Positions 27,051 through 35,323 of a stretch of DNA of 64,000 nucleotides are shown here, one piece after another. The translations under genes were made by a program, and so were the position numbers. The DNA comes from Streptomyces peucetius. Lineage in GTDB: Bacteria > Actinomycetota > Actinomycetes > Streptomycetales > Streptomycetaceae. The first letter of the stretch is position 1; the number at the start of each line of letters is the position of its first letter. The DNA is taken from contig NZ_CP107567.1 in assembly GCF_025854275.1 (NCBI RefSeq), forward strand, positions 2,170,001 through 2,234,000. The letters are read 5' to 3'. The notes beneath the pieces were generated by a model. It searched no databases. It worked only from the letters and a program-made list of their open reading frames with translations, and was not told where the DNA came from.

Positions 27051-27877
27051 GCCGGCTGCCGCGGGCGCTGCGGACCGTCGCGTACGCGGTGCTGCCCGCC
27101 GAGGTGCTGCTCACTGTCTGCCTGGTGGGCGGTGTGGCGGTCCCGCTGCCCGTCCTCGCCGCCGCGGAGGCCGCCGTCGTGCTGCTGCTCGCCGCCGAGG
27201 CGTTCGCGTACGTGGCGCTGCGCAGACGCGGCCTGACCGGGCGGGAGGCGGTGGCGGAGCTGGTGCCCGTACCAGTGCTGCGGCTGGTGGGCCACGAGCT
27301 GCGGCTGATGCGCAGCCTGTTCCTGTGGGCGGGGCGTCGCCGCGACGGGGTGGGGCCCGGCGATCTGCCCTTCGGGCACGCGCGGGACCAGGCCGCGATG
27401 ATGTACGGCTTCACGTTCGTGTGCGTCGTGGAGACGGTGGGTGTGTCGTTTCTGCTGAGGGACTATCCGAGGGTGCACGCCGTGCTGCTCGTCGTCGACA
27501 TCTACACGGTGCTGTTCATGCTGGGGCTGCAGGCGGCTGCCGTGACCCGTCCCCACGTTCTGTCGTCGGACACGCTGCGGCTGCGTCAGGGCGGCCACGT
27601 AAACCTGCGGATACCGCTGGAGCGGATCGCGGACGTCCGGTACGAGCCGCTCTTCACGCACAAGGGGCGGGACGGCGTGCTCGATCTGATGGTGGCCGCG
27701 CAGACCTCGGTGACGCTGGAGCTCTCCGAGCCGGTCACCCACGTCGGCCCGCTGGGACGGGAGAGGTCCGTCCGCACGGTCCGCTTCCACGCCGACGACG
27801 CGAGGGCCCTCGCGAAGGCGCTGCGGGGGGCGGTGAGCGCCCGACGCCCGGAGGCGGAGCCGGTCACGCCGGCGTGA
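27047..27877 (+). CDS. Integral membrane protein coupled to MerR regulator
   Basis: 276 residues with four to five hydrophobic segments (about 10-28, 32-58, 113-133, 143-166) and a cytoplasmic C-terminal domain LRIPLERIADVRYEPLF... resembling small PH-like or YdbT-type folds. The GTG start overlaps the regulator's stop. It may be the target controlled by the MerR protein. No family is recognised with confidence. Confidence 0.7.
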   Translation: MSRLPRALRTVAYAVLPAEVLLTVCLVGGVAVPLPVLAAAEAAVVLLLAAEAFAYVALRRRGLTGREAVAELVPVPVLRLVGHELRLMRSLFLWAGRRRDGVGPGDLPFGHARDQAAMMYGFTFVCVVETVGVSFLLRDYPRVHAVLLVVDIYTVLFMLGLQAAAVTRPHVLSSDTLRLRQGGHVNLRIPLERIADVRYEPLFTHKGRDGVLDLMVAAQTSVTLELSEPVTHVGPLGRERSVRTVRFHADDARALAKALRGAVSARRPEAEPVTPA

Positions 27878-29306
27878 ACCGCACCTTCGCCCGCTGCGGG
27901 TCCGCCTCGGTGAGCCGGACCCGCAGCCGCTCCCCCAGGGGCAGCGGAGCGCCGTCGCCGTCGACGCGCGCCACCACCGCCGGGTCCTCGAGGTGGACGG
28001 TGCCGGCCGACGGGTCGTTCTCCTTCACGTCCACGACGACCGCGTCGAACAGTTCACCGATCCGGTCCCGCAGCACCACGGCCTCGACGATGTCGAGGCA
28101 TTCACGTTCGACGGTGTTGCCGCGCCGGGAGCCTTCCGCCATCTCCTTCGGGAGCGCGTCGAGCGCCGCGCTCACCCACTCCGGCGGCTCCCGGCCCGCC
28201 ACGGCGGCGACGCACAGCTCGCCCGCGTACCGGTCGACGAGCCGGCGCAGCGGGGCCGTGCAGTGGGTGTACTCGGCCGCGACCGCCGCGTGAACCGCGG
28301 GTACCGGCAGCACGCCGCCCGTGAACGCCGTGTACCCGGCGCCGCGCAGCAGCGTCGTGCACTCCTGCAGGAAGGCGGCGTTGCGCGGCTCGGCCGGATC
28401 GAGGGAGCGGACGAGCTCCGCGTACGAGACGTGGTGCGGCCACTGGACGTGCAGGGCCTTCGCGCAGCGGCGCAGGCGCGCCACGGCTCCGTCGGGTGCG
28501 GTCGGCAGGGTCCGCAGGATGCCGGTGCCGTACGCGGTCATCAGGTCGGCGGCCGCCATGCCCGTGAGCAGGGAGATCTGGGCGTTCCAGCCCTCGGCGG
28601 GGCGCGGGGCGCGGTAGGCGAGGACGTAGGTGCCGCCGCTTTCGTCGATCTCCTGCTCGGGCACGTTGAGGGAGATGCCTCCGCGCTCGATCTCGAGCGC
28701 CTCGCGCCGCTTGCCGATGTCCCTCAGCAGTGCGAGCGGTTCCTCGGCGGTGCCGGTGTCGATCTGCCGCTGCGCTTCTTCGTAGTCGAGCCTGACGCGG
28801 CTGCGGACGAGCGCGCGGCGGACATGGGCGGTGACCGTGCGCCCCTCGCCGTCGAGGTCGATCCGCCACAGCAGCGTGGGGGTGGTCCGGCCGGGGAGCA
28901 GACTCGCGGCGCCCTCCGAGAGGGCGGGCGGATGGAGGGGCACCTTCTCGTCGGGGAAGTACAGGGTCTGCACCCTGCGGTGGGCCTCCGTGTCCAGCGC
29001 GCCGCCGGGTGTCACGAAGGCGGCGACGTCGGCGATCGCGTAGTGGACGCGGAAGCCTCCGCCGTCGCGGCGGGCGAGGTGCATCGCCTGGTCGAGGTCG
29101 ACGGACCCGGGCGGGTCGATGGTGAAGAAGGGGAGGTCCGTGGCGTCCTCCTCGGGCAGCCGCGGCTCCCGCGCCGCCGCCTCGGCCTCCGCGAGGGCCG
29201 CCGCCGGGAAGTCGCCCGGCACGTCGAGCGTCGTGCGCAGCTCACGCAGGGCGGCGCGCAGCGGAGCCTCGGCTGCGCCGGTCACGTTCATCTGGCGGCG
29301 GGGCAT
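27864..29306 (-). CDS. RNB-domain (RNase II family) ribonuclease
   Basis: 480 residues. The RNB catalytic signature TIDPPGSVDLDQAMHL (about 65-80) holds the Asp residues that bind Mg2+ for 3'-5' hydrolysis, followed by HYAIADVAAFV and TLYFPDEKVPLHPP. The C-terminus looks like an S1-type OB domain. It is shorter than RNase R or E. coli RNase II because cold-shock domains are missing at the N-terminus. Start ATG at 29306 (MPRRQMNV); convergent with the membrane protein, overlapping by 14 bp. Confidence 0.88.
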   Translation of the reverse strand: MPRRQMNVTGAAEAPLRAALRELRTTLDVPGDFPAAALAEAEAAAREPRLPEEDATDLPFFTIDPPGSVDLDQAMHLARRDGGGFRVHYAIADVAAFVTPGGALDTEAHRRVQTLYFPDEKVPLHPPALSEGAASLLPGRTTPTLLWRIDLDGEGRTVTAHVRRALVRSRVRLDYEEAQRQIDTGTAEEPLALLRDIGKRREALEIERGGISLNVPEQEIDESGGTYVLAYRAPRPAEGWNAQISLLTGMAAADLMTAYGTGILRTLPTAPDGAVARLRRCAKALHVQWPHHVSYAELVRSLDPAEPRNAAFLQECTTLLRGAGYTAFTGGVLPVPAVHAAVAAEYTHCTAPLRRLVDRYAGELCVAAVAGREPPEWVSAALDALPKEMAEGSRRGNTVERECLDIVEAVVLRDRIGELFDAVVVDVKENDPSAGTVHLEDPAVVARVDGDGAPLPLGERLRVRLTEADPQRAKVRFTPA

Positions 29307-29415
29307 GGACCGAGCGTAGGCCGGGGCGGGGGTGGTGGCATTTCGGTGGCCCGGGCCCTTTGTAGTCTGGCGCGGGGCCGCACCCCCGCCCGTGTTCGTA
29401 CGAAGGAGACCTGCC

Positions 29416-30216
29416 GTGCTTGTCCTGTTGCCGCCGTCGGAGGGCAAGGCCGCTTCCGGCCGCGGGGCTCCGCTGAAGCCGGAGTCGCTGTCGCTGCCGG
29501 GGCTCGCGGAGGCGCGGGCCGCCGTGCTGGACGAACTCGTCGAACTCTGTGCCGCCGACGAGGCGAAGGCGCAGCAGGTGCTCGGGCTGAGCGAGGGCCT
29601 GCGCGGCGAGATCGCGAAGAACGCGGAGCTGCGGACGGCGGGCACGCGGCCGGCCGGTGAGATCTACACGGGCGTGCTGTACGACGCGCTGGGCCTGGCC
29701 ACGCTCGACGCGGCCGCCCGGAGGCGGGCGCGGCAGTCGCTGCTGGTGTTCTCCGGGCTGTGGGGCGCGGTGCGGGTCGGCGACCGTATCCCGTCGTACC
29801 GCTGTTCGATGGGGGTGAAGCTGCCGGGGCTCGGCGCGCTGGGCGCCCACTGGCGGGGCCCGATGGAGTCCGTGCTGCCCGAGGCGGCCGGCGGCGGGCT
29901 GGTGCTCGATCTGCGCTCGTCGGCGTACGCGGCGGCATGGAAGCCGAAGGGTGAGGTGGCGGGCCGTACGGCAACGGTGCGGGTGCTGCACTCCCAGATG
30001 GTCGACGGGGTGGAGAAGCGCTCGGTGGTCAGCCACTTCAACAAGGCGACGAAGGGCCGGATCGTACGGAGCCTGCTCGAGGCGGGCGCGGCGCCGAAGT
30101 CCCCGGCGGCGCTGGTGGAGGCGCTGCGGGACCTCGGATACGCGGTGGAGGCGGAGCTTCCGGCACGGGGCGGCAAGCCGTGGGGTCTGGACGTGATCGT
30201 GTCCGAGATCCACTGA
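29416..30216 (+). CDS. yaaA: YaaA/DUF328 family peroxide-stress protein
   Basis: 266 residues starting VLVLLPPSEGKA, the diagnostic N-terminus of the YaaA family, with GEIYTGVLYDAL, SGLWGAVRVGDRIPSYR and SHFNKATKGRIVR further on. In E. coli YaaA limits free iron and DNA damage under peroxide stress. GTG at 29416 follows GAAGGAG. Divergent from the RNase gene. Confidence 0.85.
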   Translation: MLVLLPPSEGKAASGRGAPLKPESLSLPGLAEARAAVLDELVELCAADEAKAQQVLGLSEGLRGEIAKNAELRTAGTRPAGEIYTGVLYDALGLATLDAAARRRARQSLLVFSGLWGAVRVGDRIPSYRCSMGVKLPGLGALGAHWRGPMESVLPEAAGGGLVLDLRSSAYAAAWKPKGEVAGRTATVRVLHSQMVDGVEKRSVVSHFNKATKGRIVRSLLEAGAAPKSPAALVEALRDLGYAVEAELPARGGKPWGLDVIVSEIH

Positions 30217-30283
30217 AAGCTTTTTCGTTGCATTCTCTGCAACGGTCGTTGCGGAGTGTGCTCGGCGCGGGCAGGATGACGCC

Positions 30284-30916
30284 ATGTCCTCCGTGCTCGA
30301 CCTCGCCCCCGTGATCCCTGTCGTCGTCATCGACGACGCCGCCGACGCCGTGCCGCTGGCACGCGCCCTCGTCTCCGGCGGACTGCCCGCGATCGAGGTG
30401 ACGCTCAGGACCCCGGCCGCGCTCGACGCGATCCGCGCGATCGCGGCCGAGGTCCCTGACGCGGTCGTCGGCGCCGGGACGGTGATCTCCGCGGAGCACG
30501 TCTCCTCGGCGATGGCGGCCGGGGCACGTTTCCTTGTCAGCCCCGGGTGGACGGACACGCTGCTGGACGCCATGCGGGCGTCCGGGGTGCCGTTCCTGCC
30601 GGGCGTCTCGACGACGTCCGAGGTCGTGGCACTGCTGGAGCGCGGCGTGCGCGAGATGAAGTTCTTCCCCGCGGAGGCGGCCGGCGGCACGCCCTACCTC
30701 ACGTCCCTCGCCGGCCCCCTCCCCCAGGCGCGCTTCTGCCCCACGGGCGGTGTGTCGCTCGCGTCCGCACCGGCGTATCTGGCGCTGCCGAACGTGGCGT
30801 GCGTGGGCGGCACGTGGATGCTGCCGACGGACGCGGTACGGGCCGGGGACTGGGCCCGGGTCGCCGCCTTGGCCCGCGAGGCGGCGGGCCTGGGCGCACG
30901 GCCCGCGGGCACGTAG
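30284..30916 (+). CDS. eda: KDPG/KHG aldolase
   Basis: Cleaves 2-keto-3-deoxy-6-phosphogluconate to pyruvate and glyceraldehyde 3-phosphate (Entner-Doudoroff route) and may also take 4-hydroxy-2-oxoglutarate. 210 residues in a class I TIM barrel: E38 in IEVTLR and the Schiff-base K126 in MKFFPAE. VVGAGTV and PTGGVS bind phosphate. No other Entner-Doudoroff gene is adjacent. Confidence 0.92.
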   Translation: MSSVLDLAPVIPVVVIDDAADAVPLARALVSGGLPAIEVTLRTPAALDAIRAIAAEVPDAVVGAGTVISAEHVSSAMAAGARFLVSPGWTDTLLDAMRASGVPFLPGVSTTSEVVALLERGVREMKFFPAEAAGGTPYLTSLAGPLPQARFCPTGGVSLASAPAYLALPNVACVGGTWMLPTDAVRAGDWARVAALAREAAGLGARPAGT

Positions 30917-30924
30917 CGCCGCGC

Positions 30925-31115
30925 CCACTTGCCGGCCCCGTCGGGGCTCCGCCCCGAGCCCCGCGCCTCAATCGCCGGCAAGGCTGGGTGTGCCCGGCTG
31001 GGCTGGTTTGCCGCGAAGCGGCAATTCCAGCCCGGCCGGCGCTTGAGGCCACCGCGCCAAGCGCGGTGCCGGGGCCCGGGGGCGCACCCCCCGGTTTCGG
31101 GAAGGGGCGGGGTGG
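30925..31115. repeat. Composite GC-rich palindromic intergenic repeat
   Basis: Fills the gap between the convergent eda and RNase H genes. It has GCGCCTCAATCGCCGGCAAG (about 30962) facing GGCGCTTGAGGCC, an inner palindrome TTTGCCGCGAAGCGGCAA, AAGCGCGGTGCCGGGG, and outer CCCCGGTTTCGGGAAGGGGC (about 31090). It shares modules with the copies at 6.2, 13.8, 38.0 and 54.5 kb. Likely a bidirectional terminator. Confidence 0.75.
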
Positions 31116-31163
31116 GGGCAGGCCCGCCGTAGGCGGGCCCGCGACCGCGGCCGCACCGCGGGG

Positions 31164-32441
31164 TCAGCGCAAGTGCGACGTGTCGTTCAGCAGCCGCAGC
31201 GACGCGTTGGCGTCCGCGTAGTACGCCACCGCCGACAGCGACGCCGCCGACAGCTCCATGCGGAACAAGGACTCGGGCGGCGCCCCCAGTGCCAGGCGGA
31301 CCAGAGTCTTGACCGGGGTCACGTGGGTGACCAGCAGGACCGTGCGGCCCTGGCAGCGTGCGAGGAGTTTGTCACGCGCCGCGGCGACCCGTCGCGCCAC
31401 CGTCGCGAAGCTCTCGCCGCCGCCCGTCGGCACCGCCTTCGGGGAGGCGAGCCACGCGTCGAGGTCGTCGGGGTACCGCTCCCGTACCTCCGCGTACGTC
31501 ATGCCCTCCCACGCGCCGAAGTCGGTCTCGCGCAGGCCCTCTTCGAGGGTCACGTCGAGGCCGAGCCTCGCGGCGACCGCGTCCGCCGTCTCGCGGCAGC
31601 GCCGCAGCGGGGAGCTGACGATCTCCTGGATCGTGCCGCGCTCGGCGAGCGCCGCGGCGACGGCGTCGGCCTGGCGGCGGCCCACTGCCGACAGCACCGG
31701 GTCGCTCCCGCCGCTGCCGGAGAAGCGCTTCTCGGGGGTCAGGACCGTCTCCCCGTGCCGGAGCAGCACGAACGTGGCGGGCAGCCCCAGGTCGGGCGGG
31801 CCCCACCCCGGCACGGGGGCGGCCGCGGGGGCCGGATCCGCCAGGGCCGTGGCCGCCTGCGTGCCGGGGGCGGCAGGGGCGGGGGCCGCGGGAGCGGGCT
31901 CCACGACCGCCGCCCGCCCCATCGCCGCCCGCGCCTTCGCCGCGCCGGCCGCAGCGTCGCCCACCACCCGTGCCGCCTCCGCGTCACGCGCGTCGAGCGC
32001 CGCCATGGAGCGCGACGGCTCCCACTGCTTGCCCTGCCTGCCCGCGTCCATCGCCTCGTTGGCGAGCCGGTCCGCGTGTTTGTTGCGCTCGCGCGGGATC
32101 CACTCGTACGTGACCTGGCCGGGCGGGAAGACCCGCGCGGCCTCGGCGGCGAGCGGCTTCATGTCGGGGTGCTTGATCTTCCAGCGGCCGGACATCTGCT
32201 CGACGACCAGCTTGGAGTCCATCCGTACGCGGACGGTCGCCTCCGGGTCGAGTGCGTGGGCGGCCCTGAGCCCGGCGACCAGACCCTTGTACTCGGCGAC
32301 GTTGTTCGTCGCCACGCCGATGTACTCGGCGGCCTCGGCGAGGGCCGCCCCGGAGGCCGGGTCGAGGACGACCGCGCCGTAACCGGCCGGGCCGGGGTTT
32401 CCCCGGGAGCCGCCGTCGGCCTCGACGACGAACTCCCGCAT
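31164..32441 (-). CDS. Bifunctional RNase H / acid phosphatase (CobC-like)
   Basis: 425 residues in two domains. Residues 1-130 are RNase HI with catalytic D9, E50, D75 and D124 (VEADGGSRGNP, NNVAEYKG, RMDSK, KHADRLANEA). An Ala/Pro linker (about 135-220) leads to a histidine-phosphatase domain with LLRHGET (H229), SPLRRCRETAD and VTHVTPVK. Actinobacterial homologues degrade RNA-DNA hybrids, and the phosphatase part acts on alpha-ribazole phosphate in cobalamin assembly. ATG overlaps the upstream zinc-ribbon gene by four bases. Confidence 0.92.
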   Translation of the reverse strand: MREFVVEADGGSRGNPGPAGYGAVVLDPASGAALAEAAEYIGVATNNVAEYKGLVAGLRAAHALDPEATVRVRMDSKLVVEQMSGRWKIKHPDMKPLAAEAARVFPPGQVTYEWIPRERNKHADRLANEAMDAGRQGKQWEPSRSMAALDARDAEAARVVGDAAAGAAKARAAMGRAAVVEPAPAAPAPAAPGTQAATALADPAPAAAPVPGWGPPDLGLPATFVLLRHGETVLTPEKRFSGSGGSDPVLSAVGRRQADAVAAALAERGTIQEIVSSPLRRCRETADAVAARLGLDVTLEEGLRETDFGAWEGMTYAEVRERYPDDLDAWLASPKAVPTGGGESFATVARRVAAARDKLLARCQGRTVLLVTHVTPVKTLVRLALGAPPESLFRMELSAASLSAVAYYADANASLRLLNDTSHLR

Positions 32442-33184
32442 CAGAGTCCCGACTCGGACGTACGGACGAGGATGCGGCGGCAGTTCTCGCAGCGCAGCAC
32501 CGTGTCGGGCGCGGCGGCGCGGACCTCGTTCAGCTCGGTGATGTTCAGCTCCAGCTGGCAGCCCTCGCAGCGCCGCTGGAACAGCCGGGCCGCTCCGACG
32601 CCGCCCTGCTGGACGCGCAGCTTCTCGTACAGCTTCAGCAGGTCGGCCGGGACGGATCCGGCGACGACCTCGCGCTCCTTGGTGACGGACGCTGCCTCGC
32701 CGTCGATCTCCTCCTGCGCGGCGTCCCGGCGGGCGGTGGCGGCGTCGACCTTGCCCTGCACGGAGGAGACCCGCTCGGTCAGCTCGGCGACGCGCTCCTG
32801 CACGGACTCACGGCGTTCCATGACCTCGAGGACGATGTCCTCGAGGTCGCCCTGGCGCTTGGCGAGGGAGACGATCTCGCGCTGCAGGTTCTCCAGGTCC
32901 TTCGGCGAGGTGATCGCTCCGGAGTCAAGACGCTGCTGGTCTCGGGTGGCGCGCTGGCGCACCTGGTCGACGTCCTGCTCGGCCTTGGTCTGCTCGCGAG
33001 CGGTGTCGCTCTCCTCCGTCTGAGCGGCGACGAGCAGGTCGCGCAGCTGGGTGAGGTCCTTGGTCAGCGACTCGATCTCGGCGTGCTCGGGCAACGACTT
33101 GCGCTTGTGCGCGAGCTGCGCCAGTCGCCGGTCGAGGGCCTGGACGTCGAGGAGTCGGATCTGGTCGGCGGGCGCTGCGTTCAG
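32441..33184 (-). CDS. Coiled-coil C4 zinc-ribbon protein
   Basis: 247 residues. Residues 20-190 form a long coiled coil, followed by a zinc ribbon with C206/C209 and C232/C235. The reading frame begins at a CTG codon (33184), with GGAG seven bases before it and the Nif3-like stop TGA overlapping it (CTGA). No ATG/GTG fits better. Non-canonical start and overlaps on both sides imply tight translational coupling. The family is proposed to bind nucleic acid or act as an adaptor; function is uncertain. Confidence 0.8.
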   Translation of the reverse strand: MNAAPADQIRLLDVQALDRRLAQLAHKRKSLPEHAEIESLTKDLTQLRDLLVAAQTEESDTAREQTKAEQDVDQVRQRATRDQQRLDSGAITSPKDLENLQREIVSLAKRQGDLEDIVLEVMERRESVQERVAELTERVSSVQGKVDAATARRDAAQEEIDGEAASVTKEREVVAGSVPADLLKLYEKLRVQQGGVGAARLFQRRCEGCQLELNITELNEVRAAAPDTVLRCENCRRILVRTSESGL

Positions 33185-34023
33185 TTGGGGGCTCCAGAAG
33201 GTGAATCGTGATGGGCGGACCAGGGGTCGGTGACCGTCTTCGAGACGTGGACCCGCAGGTCCCAGCCGTGCCGGTCGGAAATCTCGTCGAGCTGTGCCGC
33301 GGCCTGTTCGCACCAGGGCCATTCGGTGGCCCAGTGCGCGGCGTCGACCAGGCCGAGCGGCGAGTGCTGAGTGGCCTCCGAGGCCGGGTGGTGGCGCAGG
33401 TCGGCCGTGAGGAAGGCGTCGACACCGGCTGCCCGTACCTGGTCGAAGAGGCTGTCGCCGGAGCCGCCGCTGACCGCGACGGTGCGGACGAGGGCGTCCG
33501 GGTCGCCGGCGAGGCGGATGCCCTGCGCGGTGGCGGGCAGGCGCTTCGCGGCGCGCGCCGCGAACTCGCGCAGCGTCTCGGGGCGGTCGAGTTCGCACAC
33601 CCGGCCGAGGCCGCGACGCCCGTTCGGGTCGGTGGCGTCGGGCACCAGGGGGCGGACCACGCGCAGGTCGAGCGCGCCCGCGAGGGCGTCGGAGACACCG
33701 GGGTCGGCGGTGTCGGCGTTGGTGTGCGCGACCTGCAGGGCGATGTCGTTCTTGATCAGCGTGTGCACGACCCGGCCCTTGAAGTGACCGGCCGCGACCG
33801 TCGTCGTACCGCGCAGATAGAGCGGGTGGTGGGTGACGAGCAGGTCGGCGCCGAGCTTCACCGCTTCCTCGACGACCTCCCGGACGGGGTCGACGGCGAA
33901 CAGCACGCGGGTGACCGGGGCGTCGGGGTCTCCGCAGACCGTGCCGACGGCGTCCCACTGTTCGGCCCGCTCGGGGGGCCACAGGGCGTCGAGCTCGGCG
34001 ATGACTTCAGACAGACGGGGCAC
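33181..34023 (-). CDS. Nif3-like dinuclear metal-centre protein
   Basis: 280 residues of the NIF3/DUF34 family: LVTHHPLYLRG with two His, LQVAHTNADTA, and near the C-terminus VDAAHWATEWP with the last metal ligands. These form a hexamer with a two-metal site; GTP cyclohydrolase I type 2-like and phosphatase roles have been proposed but not settled. First gene of the three-gene operon. GTG start at 34023. Confidence 0.88.
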   Translation of the reverse strand: MPRLSEVIAELDALWPPERAEQWDAVGTVCGDPDAPVTRVLFAVDPVREVVEEAVKLGADLLVTHHPLYLRGTTTVAAGHFKGRVVHTLIKNDIALQVAHTNADTADPGVSDALAGALDLRVVRPLVPDATDPNGRRGLGRVCELDRPETLREFAARAAKRLPATAQGIRLAGDPDALVRTVAVSGGSGDSLFDQVRAAGVDAFLTADLRHHPASEATQHSPLGLVDAAHWATEWPWCEQAAAQLDEISDRHGWDLRVHVSKTVTDPWSAHHDSPSGAPN

Positions 34024-34100
34024 GCAGCAAAGGCTACCTGCCCCGCCCGTCCGCGCGGTGTGCGCCTACTTCACCGCGCCCGCCTCATGAGAGACCGCGC

Positions 34101-35138
34101 CTACTTCACGAGGAAGCCGCGGAGGTCGTCGAGGACCTCGTCGGCGGCGGTGACACCGAGCCCGAGGTACCAGGTCTCGTCGGGAACGTCCTTGGCCTGC
34201 CCCGCCTTGACGGCCTTCAGGTCCTTCCACAGCGGGTTGGACTCGGCGGTGTCGCGCTTGGTCTTCGATGGATCGCCGTAGACGCCCGTGAAGATCCAGT
34301 CGGCGTCGGCCTCGTCCATCTTCTCCGGGCTGATCTCGGCGGCGAGGTCGTTGATCTGCTGGTTCTGCGGGCGCGGGACGCCGGCGTCCTTCAGGATCGT
34401 GCCGATGAAGGAGGCCTGCGCGTAGAGGCGGATCTTGCCCGGCATGTAGCGGAGCATGGTGACGGTCGGCTTCTTCTCGCCGAGGTCCGTGCCGAGCTGC
34501 TTCGCCTTCTTCTCGTACGCGGCGAGCTTCGCCTCCGCCTCCGCCGTCCTGTCGAGCGCGGCGGCGTTGAGGAGGTAGTTCTCCTTCCAGGTGAAACCGG
34601 GGCGGATGGAGAAGACGGTCGGAGCGATCCGGGACAGCTCCTTGTACTTGTCGCTCGCCCGCAGCTGGCTGCCGAGGATCAGGTCGGGCTCGAGGGCGGC
34701 GATGGCCTCCAGGTTGAGGCTGTTGATGGTGCCGACGCTCTTGGGGGTGCCCGCGGTCTTCTTCAGGTACTCGGGGATGCCGTCGTCGCCCTCGGTCGGC
34801 GCGTAGCCGACCGGCTCGACGCCGAGGGAGGCGACGTTGTCCAGCTCGCCGACGTCGAGGACGACGACCCGCTTGGGCTCGGCCTTGATCTCCGTGGTGC
34901 CGAGCGCGTGGGTGATGGTGCGCGGGAACTCGCCGGGCTCGGCGTCCGTGCCCATCGCGGCGGTCTTCTCGGCCGCGTCACCGAAGTCCTTGCCGCCCTG
35001 GGCCACGGCCTTCTTGCCGCCGTCGTCCGCCTTCGCCCCGGTGTCCTCACCGGCGTCGCCGCCGGTGCCGCAGGCGGTGAGTGAGAGTGCGGCGGCGAAG
35101 GCGACTGCGGCGGCTGCACCGCGGCGGCGTAGGGACAT
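34101..35138 (-). CDS. Iron-siderophore ABC transporter substrate-binding lipoprotein
   Basis: 345 residues: signal peptide and lipobox LSLTAC (Cys23), an acidic spacer, then a FecB/FhuD-type fold with PKRVVVLDVGELDN and LEPDLILGS. It captures ferric siderophores outside the membrane. An iron-box-like site lies just upstream. No permease or ATPase gene is adjacent, so it relies on a transporter encoded elsewhere. Confidence 0.9.
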   Translation of the reverse strand: MSLRRRGAAAAVAFAAALSLTACGTGGDAGEDTGAKADDGGKKAVAQGGKDFGDAAEKTAAMGTDAEPGEFPRTITHALGTTEIKAEPKRVVVLDVGELDNVASLGVEPVGYAPTEGDDGIPEYLKKTAGTPKSVGTINSLNLEAIAALEPDLILGSQLRASDKYKELSRIAPTVFSIRPGFTWKENYLLNAAALDRTAEAEAKLAAYEKKAKQLGTDLGEKKPTVTMLRYMPGKIRLYAQASFIGTILKDAGVPRPQNQQINDLAAEISPEKMDEADADWIFTGVYGDPSKTKRDTAESNPLWKDLKAVKAGQAKDVPDETWYLGLGVTAADEVLDDLRGFLVK

Positions 35139-35159
35139 GTCGTGCTCCTGATCTGCGAA

Positions 35160-35181
35160 CTTAGGTGGCCCTTACCTTAAG
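35160..35181. promoter_or_regulatory. Iron-box-like operator upstream of the siderophore-binding protein
   Basis: CTTAGGTGGCCCTTACCTTAAG is an imperfect palindrome with arms CTTAGGT and ACCTTAAG, close to the actinobacterial iron box. It sits 22 bp before the gene's start on the minus strand, where a DmdR/IdeR repressor would block transcription when iron is plentiful. Confidence 0.65.
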
Positions 35182-35323
35182 CACGGCCCGGGTGGGCAGC
35201 ACAACCGCCCCCTCGTTCTCAGGCAAATCGGTACATGGCCACCCTTATGTGTGAAGAGGCGTGGGTCGTGTTGTTCGGCAGGAAGTGCGATACCTAGCTT
35301 CGGTTGCCGGAGGTGAGGCATCG

